From: Chloroflexota bacterium
GTDB taxonomy: Bacteria > Chloroflexota > Dehalococcoidia > Lucifugimonadales > Lucifugimonadaceae
Direction of reading: 5' to 3'
Assembly: GCA_016210435.1 (NCBI GenBank)
Contig: JACQUF010000018.1
Coordinates: 1 to 7,460 of the forward strand
DNA length: 7,460 bases
Shown here: positions 1 to 5,353 of the stretch, in pieces
Position numbering within the stretch: the first letter of the stretch is position 1
Layout: every line of letters starts with the position of its first letter
The notes under the pieces: generated by a model
Told to the model about the DNA's origin: nothing
What the model saw: the letters and a program-made list of their open reading frames with translations, nothing else
Databases searched by the model: none
Made by a program: the position numbers and the translations under genes

Positions 1-2
1 AG

Positions 3-197
3 ACTACGGCAACTGCGACCTCACGGCCGTCTTTCGCGGAGACTTCGCAGCAACCGTTCGAGTCTCCCTGGACCGACGACCCCGTCGTGAACGACGGAAA
101 GTCGGCGTCGGCCGCGGCTGCTGCGCCGCTGACACGGGACGCGCCCGCACCTGATCGGGGCAGACTACTCCGGCGGTTATTTCCGGGCCGCCGCTAG
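3..197 (+). CDS. Possible C-terminal tail of an unidentified plus-strand gene (partial at left edge)
   Basis: An open frame enters from the left edge and ends at TAG 195-197, giving 64 residues. The visible part is rich in Ala, Pro, Ser and Asp and ends in a basic stretch, RLLRRLFPGRR. This is the look of a disordered linker with a basic C-terminus. Third positions are G or C in roughly 70% of codons, which is suggestive but not decisive. The neighbouring +2 frame also looks coding-like for its first 25 or so codons (it starts DYGNCDLTAV) before ending near 152, so a frame error or a different true frame is possible. No domain is recognisable. If real, the gene converges on the toxin gene to its right. 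Confidence 0.33.
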   Translation, partial: TTATATSRPSFAETSQQPFESPWTDDPVVNDGKSASAAAAAPLTRDAPAPDRGRLLRRLFPGRR

Positions 198-365
198 CCC
201 TCCGGCAGATCTCCATCTCGTTCGAGTCGGCGGCTCACAATTATTTCTTCTCTGGCGTGGGCGCGAGGCAACCGGTCCGAGGAAGCGGATCGTGGGGCGT
301 CAAACAGCCGATGCCAGATATTGCGTCGGATCGAGAGTAAATGCCCGCTCAAGATGCCCCAGTCC

Positions 366-815
366 TCAGGCATCCGTGACTGCTGTCCAATCGACGAGGT
401 GAAGATTGACGCCGGATACGTCGGTGAGCCGTTGGAAGTCCCGCCTGTTTCTCGTCGCGAGGGGGATCTGGCGCGACACAGCCACTGCAGCAATCAGGAT
501 GTCACCAAGCTGGCGGCGCTGCCGGCCCCTTGAGGCGGACCAAATGTCGGCCGCAACGGCCGCGGCGTCCTGGTCGAATGGAAGCACCACAGAGTTGGCA
601 ATGAGTGCCTCGAAGGCCTGGAGCTGCCGCTCAAAGGGCTTGCCGGCGCGAATGGCTGCTCGAGACCCGCGCAGGCGTTCGAACACGGTGATCGCGGTTA
701 CCGTCAGGCGCCCAAATTCGGCCAGGTAAGAGACAGCGCGCGCCTTGACCAGGGTGTTGCCCCGGCTTAATTCAAACAGCGTATCCGTATCGAGGACGAC
801 GGGCCCGGGAGCCAT
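366..815 (-). CDS. vapC: PIN-domain toxin, VapC-like ribonuclease
   Basis: This 149-residue protein has the length and layout of a type II VapC toxin, a Mg2+-dependent endoribonuclease that inhibits translation and is held inactive by its cognate antitoxin. The acidic PIN residues are visible: Asp9 in VVLDTDTLFEL, Glu46 in TVFERLRG, Asp105 in GDILIAAVA, and the late N123/D126 in LATRNRRDF. The LATRNxxDF block is typical of VapC. The gene starts with ATG four bases after the antitoxin stop, and GAGG/GGAG sequences just upstream can serve as ribosome binding site, so the two are almost certainly cotranscribed. Codons such as TTA appear early, and its codon use looks less GC-biased than that of the operon to its right, which fits a mobile module. 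The family assignment is firm. The RNA target cannot be read from sequence. Confidence 0.92.
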   Translation of the reverse strand: MAPGPVVLDTDTLFELSRGNTLVKARAVSYLAEFGRLTVTAITVFERLRGSRAAIRAGKPFERQLQAFEALIANSVVLPFDQDAAAVAADIWSASRGRQRRQLGDILIAAVAVSRQIPLATRNRRDFQRLTDVSGVNLHLVDWTAVTDA

Positions 816-819
816 CGCC

Positions 820-1089
820 TCAGCGCTCCGTCTCCCTGAGCCCTCGGGTCAGCAATCGAAGATCGGAGGCGGGAACATCGGCCAGACTGGCCGACGCCAG
901 AGCGACAATGTCCGAAGGGCTCGGAGCGATATCAACGTCCTCGCCGTAGTGTCGACGCAGCAGCGCGATCACTTGTCCCTCAAAGCTTCGCCCGCAACGA
1001 TCGGCATCTACGGCAAGCCTGTCTCGCAGAGCGGCGGGAAATCGGATCGTACGGGCAATCGTTGAGTCGTGAGCGATAGCGCGGTTCAT
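820..1089 (-). CDS. Ribbon-helix-helix antitoxin, cognate to the PIN toxin
   Basis: This is a small protein of 89 residues when started at ATG 1089. The N-terminal segment STIARTIRFPAALRDRL is a basic beta strand leading into a helix, and GRSFEGQVIALLRRHYG matches the second helix of Arc/MetJ-type ribbon-helix-helix DNA-binding proteins. The remaining 40 residues would be the toxin-wrapping tail. Such antitoxins neutralise VapC and repress their own promoter. The frame is open further up to a TTG at 1125, but that TTG is the first half of a good -35 element and the extra 12 codons would lie across the promoter, so ATG 1089 is preferred. An ATG at 1101 overlaps the -10 and is less likely. The stop lies four bases before the toxin start. 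The fold and pairing are confident; the exact antitoxin subfamily is not. Confidence 0.85.
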   Translation of the reverse strand: MNRAIAHDSTIARTIRFPAALRDRLAVDADRCGRSFEGQVIALLRRHYGEDVDIAPSPSDIVALASASLADVPASDLRLLTRGLRETER

Positions 1090-1093
1090 AACC
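1083..1093. promoter_or_regulatory. Second candidate operator over the antitoxin start codon
   Basis: GGTT-CAT-AACC is an inverted repeat with 4-base arms centred on the antitoxin ATG. Its position at the expected transcription start would let a bound repressor block initiation. The arms are short, so chance is a real alternative. Confidence 0.28.
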
Positions 1094-1096
1094 AAA

Positions 1097-1125
1097 AACA
1101 TACCAAACTGGTGTTCAACACGCAA
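1097..1125 (-). promoter_or_regulatory. Promoter of the toxin-antitoxin operon
   Basis: On the minus strand TTGCGT (1125-1120) and TATGTT (1102-1097) are separated by exactly 17 bases. They match the sigma-70 consensus at 3/6 and 4/6 positions. A start of transcription about 7 bases downstream would fall at or next to the antitoxin ATG at 1089, giving a leaderless or nearly leaderless message. No Shine-Dalgarno sequence precedes that ATG (TGTTTTTGGTT), which agrees with this. The region is clearly AT-richer than its surroundings. Confidence 0.55.
1111..1121. promoter_or_regulatory. Candidate operator palindrome in the antitoxin promoter
   Basis: GTGTTCAACAC is a perfect inverted repeat with 5-base arms and a single central base, lying in the promoter spacer and reaching into the -35 element. 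Ribbon-helix-helix antitoxins repress from such sites, so it is a plausible autoregulatory operator. A weaker repeat, ACCA-aac-TGGT, sits next to it at 1102-1112. Function is inferred from position and symmetry only. Confidence 0.45.
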
Positions 1126-1203
1126 GTTGGATCAATCAAGAATGCTCTGACGAATCCGGGGACGACGAGACGGCTATTCGCAGGTCGCCGCTAGGATTCC
1201 CGC

Positions 1204-1512
1204 CTACCCGTCGACCATCACCCAGTAGTAGTAGCTGTTCGCCGGCAGGCTGCCGGACCGGTCGATGTGGACGAAGCGCAGCCGCGTCGCGTTCGATGTG
1301 ATCAGTTCGGCCGGTATCGCGAACGTGCTTTCGCCGAAGAAGAACTCCCTCTGTGGTAGCTCCCAGACTCCGGCGTCCTTCCCGTCGACGATTACCCGGA
1401 CCGCGCCGGCCACCGCAGCGTCGTAGCGCTTCGCCACGATCAGGCGTCGGTTCGGCTGCGCCTTCGTCACGAACTCCTCCGAGATCGTGAAGGTGCGAGC
1501 GCCGTCCTTCAC
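1204..1512 (-). pseudogene. Detached C-terminal beta domain of the GT-C protein, in frame after TAG
   Basis: This frame codes 102 residues from GTG 1512 and is in exactly the same frame as the GT-C gene that ends at TAG 1524-1522, only three codons away. The sequence alternates polar and hydrophobic residues in short strands (RRLIVAKRY, AVRVIVDGKDAGVWEL, FAIPAELI, TRLRFVHI, SYYYWVMV), as in a beta-sandwich. I recognise this as the kind of ending seen on GT-C membrane proteins with an extracytoplasmic tail. It has no signal peptide or membrane segment of its own. Two readings fit: a recent nonsense mutation that has cut one roughly 716-residue protein, or a split gene in which this piece is made separately, since AGGGA lies 6 bases before the GTG. 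Its own stop is also TAG. Exported function is hard to imagine for a separately translated piece without a signal. Confidence 0.7.
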
Positions 1513-1521
1513 CGTCGTTCC

Positions 1522-3360
1522 CTACGCGTCAAGTTTGAAAACGCGGTCGACCGTCGAGACGGCGCCGGTAACCTGGTACTCGTGCCGGCCCTCCGACTGC
1601 TCCACGGGCGCGCCGGGGTTGCCGACGTCGAGCGAGTCGATCACCCGCAGTCCCAGCGCGGACGGGCTGAATACCTGAGGCACGCTCGAGTCCACCGGGT
1701 CGACCGTCGCGTCCCAGTCGGCCTCCCACCCTTTCATCATCGAGCTGGGGAGGACCGTGTTGCGATCCGCCTCGACCCGGTACATCTCCAGTCCGTTCAC
1801 CCAGCTGTCGAAGTGCACGCTGGAGAACGCGAACAGGAAATCGACCCCCTGTTCCTCCATGAGGCCGAAGACCTCCCGGCCGATTGCCTCGTGGCTGTTG
1901 ACGCCTGTGAGGTCGACCAGGCGGTTGCCGGTGAAGAAAGCGATGGCGCCAGGGCTGTCGACCGCGAGGACGGCGGCCGGCTCGATGTTGCCTGCGATCC
2001 AGTGAGCGGTTGCAACCTGGACGTCATGGATGTTCTTCGAGTTCCATGAGTAGTCGGCCGTCAAACGCCCCCAGCGGCCGGGGAGCGCCACGAACGGGAC
2101 GGCGACCAGGAACACGAAGAGCATGCTCAGGCCGAAGGTGAAGAGTCTGAGCTCCTTCTGGTCGGATGGCGCGTGCTTCTCGCGCCATCCGCGGAACTGC
2201 CGCCAGACGGCGGTCCATCCCACCACGATTCCGATGGCGACGAATGGAAGGGTGACGTCCAGGTAGCGCCGGAAGAGGAATGGCCAGTCGTCGGAGGGCA
2301 CAGGGAACGTCACGGCGACCGCGTAGATCTGAACGAGCGGGAAGAGGACGAGCGGCGAGGCGCGAAACCCGTGACGGTGTCCGATCGACCACGCGCCCGC
2401 GACGTAGATCAGGGTGATCACCGGGAACAGGAAGCCCGCGAAAAGCGATAGCTCGCGGTAGTAGCCACTCAGGGCATTCACGATGGTGCCTGCGGGGAGG
2501 AGGCCGAGGTCGACGTGCCGGGCGTAGTAGCTGTTCGGCGCGGGCCCGCCGTTGACCGTGAAGTTCAACGCAGCGAGCGCGCCGCCCAGGACGAGCGTCG
2601 GGACGACCAGGGACGTGAGGGCCCTGACGTCGTTGCCGGTAAGGAATGACAGCTGCTCGCGTTGCCACATCTGGCGCGCAACCAGGGCAACGGCCACCAC
2701 GGCCACGAAGGCGATGGCTTCCGGTCGTGTGGCGACGAGCAGGGCCATCAGCGTACCGGTGAGCTTCAGCCGGCCGGCATAGAACGACAGGGTCGCGGCG
2801 AGGGCGAGGAACGCCGCAAGCGGCACCTCGAAGCCGGAGACGCTCGCGAAGATGAACTCGGGCTGTACGAGGAGCAGTGCCGCGGCGAGGAAGCCGAGGC
2901 GTTCGTTCGACGTGATTCTGGCCGCGATCCTGAAGGTGAGGATGCCGCTACCGACCGCGAAAGCCATCCCGAGCAACTTCGCCACGGCAACGATCCCCGG
3001 GTCGTCGAGTCCGCTGGCCCGCCACGTGAGCCCTACGAGCGCCGCCCACAGGTGGCTCGTCACACCTGCCTCGGCCGAGGGGTCGTCGAAGGAGAACTGG
3101 AGATGCTCCCCGAAGCTCTTTGCGTAGGCCATTCGGGACCACGCCTGGTCGAGCGGCAGGCTGGATAGCCCGGCACTGTGTCCGGAGGCGCCGTTGATCA
3201 GGAACAGGTACGCCGCGGCCAGGTAGAGCGCCCCGAGCGCGACGTACGGGGCTGCTCGCGTGGCAACGCGGGCAGCCTTGCGGGCGGCCGCACGCGGCCA
3301 CGCAGGCGCCTGGGCCGCGCCGGTCGTCGTTGCCAGAGCGTCGATAGCCAGGCCAGGCAT
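1522..3360 (-). CDS. GT-C superfamily membrane glycosyltransferase, truncated by in-frame TAG
   Basis: This 612-residue polytopic protein resembles lipid-phosphosugar-dependent GT-C glycosyltransferases (the ArnT/PMT/RgtA-like group), which transfer sugars from polyprenyl-phosphate donors on the outer face of the membrane. After a basic N-terminus come about 11 hydrophobic segments from residue 37 to 428. The first long outer loop carries LPLDQAW with Asp71, the place where GT-C enzymes keep a catalytic acid, followed by AGVTSHLWAALVG. A later loop has DDWPFLFRRYLDVTLPF. From about residue 429 a soluble tail follows (HWIAGNIEPAAVLAVDSPGAIAFF), usual for this group. The ATG at 3360 is two bases after the family-2 transferase stop, with GAAGGG upstream. 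An alternative in-frame start far upstream would lie inside that neighbour and is rejected. The reading frame continues past the TAG into the domain described at 1204-1512, so the protein probably lacks its last 100 or so residues. Confidence 0.8.
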   Translation of the reverse strand: MPGLAIDALATTTGAAQAPAWPRAAARKAARVATRAAPYVALGALYLAAAYLFLINGASGHSAGLSSLPLDQAWSRMAYAKSFGEHLQFSFDDPSAEAGVTSHLWAALVGLTWRASGLDDPGIVAVAKLLGMAFAVGSGILTFRIAARITSNERLGFLAAALLLVQPEFIFASVSGFEVPLAAFLALAATLSFYAGRLKLTGTLMALLVATRPEAIAFVAVVAVALVARQMWQREQLSFLTGNDVRALTSLVVPTLVLGGALAALNFTVNGGPAPNSYYARHVDLGLLPAGTIVNALSGYYRELSLFAGFLFPVITLIYVAGAWSIGHRHGFRASPLVLFPLVQIYAVAVTFPVPSDDWPFLFRRYLDVTLPFVAIGIVVGWTAVWRQFRGWREKHAPSDQKELRLFTFGLSMLFVFLVAVPFVALPGRWGRLTADYSWNSKNIHDVQVATAHWIAGNIEPAAVLAVDSPGAIAFFTGNRLVDLTGVNSHEAIGREVFGLMEEQGVDFLFAFSSVHFDSWVNGLEMYRVEADRNTVLPSSMMKGWEADWDATVDPVDSSVPQVFSPSALGLRVIDSLDVGNPGAPVEQSEGRHEYQVTGAVSTVDRVFKLDA

Positions 3361-3362
3361 GT

Positions 3363-4742
3363 CTACCGGCCCTTCACAATTCCCGCAAGCAACGCCGCGG
3401 CCCTCGGGAGGCTCTGCGTGAAGAACATGACGGTCGAAGCGCTCAACCGCGCGACACCGTCGCGGGCTTCCAGCCACGGGGCACGGGCCCGCCACTCCTG
3501 CGCCTCGGTCAGGGCGGTAAGGAAACCGGCGAACCTGAACCAGAACACGGTCCACCGGAACGCGGGCATGAACAGGAACAGCCACCAGTCCCGCCTGAGT
3601 CTCCGGCGGGAGGTGGCGTCGGCCAGCGAGTACGCCACCAGCTGGTAGATCAGGTCCACACCCATGTAGATCAGGTACATGGAGAGCGTCGCGCTGACCA
3701 CCAGCATCAACGGATAGCCCATCAGGTACATGGTCGGCATCAGGAAGGTCCAGACGACCCGCGGGAAGGCGAGCGTGTGGTCCACGATCAACGCCTTCGG
3801 CAGGGAGATGCCGTTGATCCGGAACGGGTGGCGGACGAACTTCTGGTGCAGCGCCGCGACCTCGATCTGGCCGCGCTGCCATCGGACCCGCTGGGCGTAG
3901 AGCGCCTGCAGGCCGGGCGCGGGTTCCACGTAGGCGATCGCCGACGAGATGACGCGGGTGCGCATATTCGGGAACCGTTCGGCGATGGAGAAGGTCAGGC
4001 TAGTGTCTTCGGATACAGTGCGCTGGTCGTACAGGAACGTCTGCAGGAGCACCTCTCGCCGGAAGGCCGAGAACGCCCCGGCGAGCGTGAACAGGCTGGC
4101 AGTCTCGCTCTGGTACTGCCGGCCGATGTTGAAGCCGGTGTAGTACTCGAGGAACTCGCACTCGGCGGTGATGAACCGGACCGGGTGCATCGTCCCAGAA
4201 TCGACCGGTGCGATCTCGATGGCGCCGGTGGCGGCGCCGAGCTCGGGGTCGTGCTCCAGTTCGAGGACGACCTCGCGGATAGCGTCCGGATGCAGCGTCG
4301 TGTCGGCGTCGACGTTGCAGATGATCTCGCCGTTGACGCGATGGATTCCGGCGTTGAGGGCGCCCACCTTGCCCTTGTACGGGAGGGTGATGAACTGGAT
4401 CGAGCCCTCGAACGGCCTCTCCTGCTCCCCGGCGACAACTTGCAGGGTGTCGTCGGAGCTCTTGTTGTCGACCACCAGGATCTCGATGCGGTCGTGCGGG
4501 TAGGTCTGACGCCTCATCGACTCAAGGCACGCGGCCAGGACGTGGCCGCCGTTGTAGACCGGTACCACGATCGAGACAAGCGGGCAGTAGTCGAGATGCG
4601 ACGACCGCTGCCGGCCCCGGAGCCGTCGCCTGGCTTTGAAGGCGCCCGTGAAGTAAGCGACCGCCGTCACGCCGTCGATCAGCATCGGGACGAGCAGCCA
4701 CACGCCCCAGTAGAGGATGAATCCGATGAGCTCGTCGGTCAT
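3363..4742 (-). CDS. Processive family-2 glycosyltransferase, XrtG-associated type
   Basis: This is a 459-residue membrane glycosyltransferase of the BcsA/PgaC-like GT2 group, which builds sugar polymers from nucleotide sugars on the cytoplasmic face. One membrane segment (residues about 5-30) precedes a GT-A domain. Motifs in order are SIVVPVYNGG (57-66), VDN with Asp92, KGKVGALNAG, the metal-binding DAD at 145-147, the acceptor-side AGAFSAFRR (221-229), SEDTSL with the catalytic-base-like E245-D246, and the QxxRW motif as QRVRW (284-288). Several membrane segments follow to about residue 440. All expected active-site residues are present. Its ATG overlaps the exosortase stop as ATGA, with GGGAG 12 bases upstream. 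Next to an exosortase-family gene it recalls the glycosyltransferase that accompanies XrtG; that subfamily link is from memory of the family, while the GT2 assignment is direct. Substrate unknown. Confidence 0.9.
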   Translation of the reverse strand: MTDELIGFILYWGVWLLVPMLIDGVTAVAYFTGAFKARRRLRGRQRSSHLDYCPLVSIVVPVYNGGHVLAACLESMRRQTYPHDRIEILVVDNKSSDDTLQVVAGEQERPFEGSIQFITLPYKGKVGALNAGIHRVNGEIICNVDADTTLHPDAIREVVLELEHDPELGAATGAIEIAPVDSGTMHPVRFITAECEFLEYYTGFNIGRQYQSETASLFTLAGAFSAFRREVLLQTFLYDQRTVSEDTSLTFSIAERFPNMRTRVISSAIAYVEPAPGLQALYAQRVRWQRGQIEVAALHQKFVRHPFRINGISLPKALIVDHTLAFPRVVWTFLMPTMYLMGYPLMLVVSATLSMYLIYMGVDLIYQLVAYSLADATSRRRLRRDWWLFLFMPAFRWTVFWFRFAGFLTALTEAQEWRARAPWLEARDGVARLSASTVMFFTQSLPRAAALLAGIVKGR

Positions 4743-5353
4743 CTGGCGAGGATCTCCCGGTCGAGCTTCCTCAGGATCGTGCGCAGGGTCGGACGCGTCA
4801 TGATGAGCCAGTAGATCGCCACCACGGCCGCGAAGAAGACGGCGCGGCCGACGATCGTGTGCGCGATGAGGAGCGAGTCCTTCCCGGTGTAGTGGAGGGC
4901 GAGCACGATCGTCATCAGGCGGACGACGTTGGCGGCGAACGTTGCTGTAAGGCCGATGGCTATGAAGGCGAGCCGCTTCTGCGGGCTCCACCCGGGATAG
5001 AAGGCTAGCATCCCGGTGAGCACGGCGGACTCGAGCAGGCCGGACGACTCCACTGTGACCTGCAGCATCGTCCATCCGATTTCCTGCGAAATCACCAGGA
5101 CGAGCAGGGCGCCCGGGGCCGCCTGGAACGTCTCCGTGGGCACGTTGACCAGAGCGGAAAGGCGATGGACCGCGGCGGATACGAACGTCTGGAGGGCCGG
5201 CTCTACGACGGTCGCCCGCCCGACGAAGATAAGGAGGAACGCGAGGCCGACCGCAGCGAGGATGTAGTACGGCAGCCAGATCCGGTTGAGGCGGAACAGC
5301 ACGACGCTTCCGGCCCATGCGGCGATCAGGAGCGCGGCTAGCCAGGGCGCCAC
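4739..5353 (-). CDS. xrtG: Exosortase-family membrane protein, XrtG-like, with Ser in place of catalytic Cys
   Basis: This 204-residue protein is nearly all membrane, with about six hydrophobic segments. Exosortases are transpeptidase-like integral membrane enzymes that cut a C-terminal sorting signal using a Cys-Arg-His set. The layout is recognisable: VTVESSGLLES (99-109) where the family has a Cys-Ser-Gly type motif, then FAANVVRLMTIVLA with N142 and Arg145, then LLIAHTIVGR with His165 and the following G169-R170. Arg and His are kept, but the nucleophile position is Ser103 (codon TCG, 5047-5045). The end, TRPTLRTILRKL, is basic. The GTG at 5353 is chosen because GGGGGAGG lies five bases upstream and the remaining length fits the family; it overlaps the upstream gene by 16 bases. 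Longer frames starting further upstream lie within that gene. Its partners, a GT2 enzyme and a PTPS-related membrane protein, fit the XrtG type. Confidence 0.82.
   Translation of the reverse strand: MAPWLAALLIAAWAGSVVLFRLNRIWLPYYILAAVGLAFLLIFVGRATVVEPALQTFVSAAVHRLSALVNVPTETFQAAPGALLVLVISQEIGWTMLQVTVESSGLLESAVLTGMLAFYPGWSPQKRLAFIAIGLTATFAANVVRLMTIVLALHYTGKDSLLIAHTIVGRAVFFAAVVAIYWLIMTRPTLRTILRKLDREILAR

Noticed and set aside
45..80. TTCGAGTC resembling a tRNA T-loop
   Set aside because: The flanking bases do not form a T-stem and no acceptor or anticodon arms are present.
354..373. ATGCC/GGCAT inverted repeat at the toxin gene end as a terminator
   Set aside because: Only five base pairs with a ten-base loop and no T-run afterwards on either strand.
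1090..1125. TTG start giving a 101-residue antitoxin
   Set aside because: The TTG is part of the -35 element and the added residues overlap the promoter.
3361..3882. Upstream in-frame extension of the GT-C gene by 174 codons
   Set aside because: It lies entirely inside the GT2 gene, is Arg/Pro-rich, and ATG 3360 follows directly after the GT2 stop.
3777..4814. Long plus-strand open frame of 345 codons opposite the GT2 gene
   Set aside because: It is antisense to a gene with every GT2 motif in order. The product is low-complexity, rich in Arg, Asp, Glu and Val, with no recognisable domain, as expected in high-GC DNA.
1204..5340. TAG used as a sense codon in this organism
   Set aside because: TAG also ends the client protein and the GT2 gene at sensible family ends, and reading through the first meets TGA after three codons. 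A local nonsense change is simpler.
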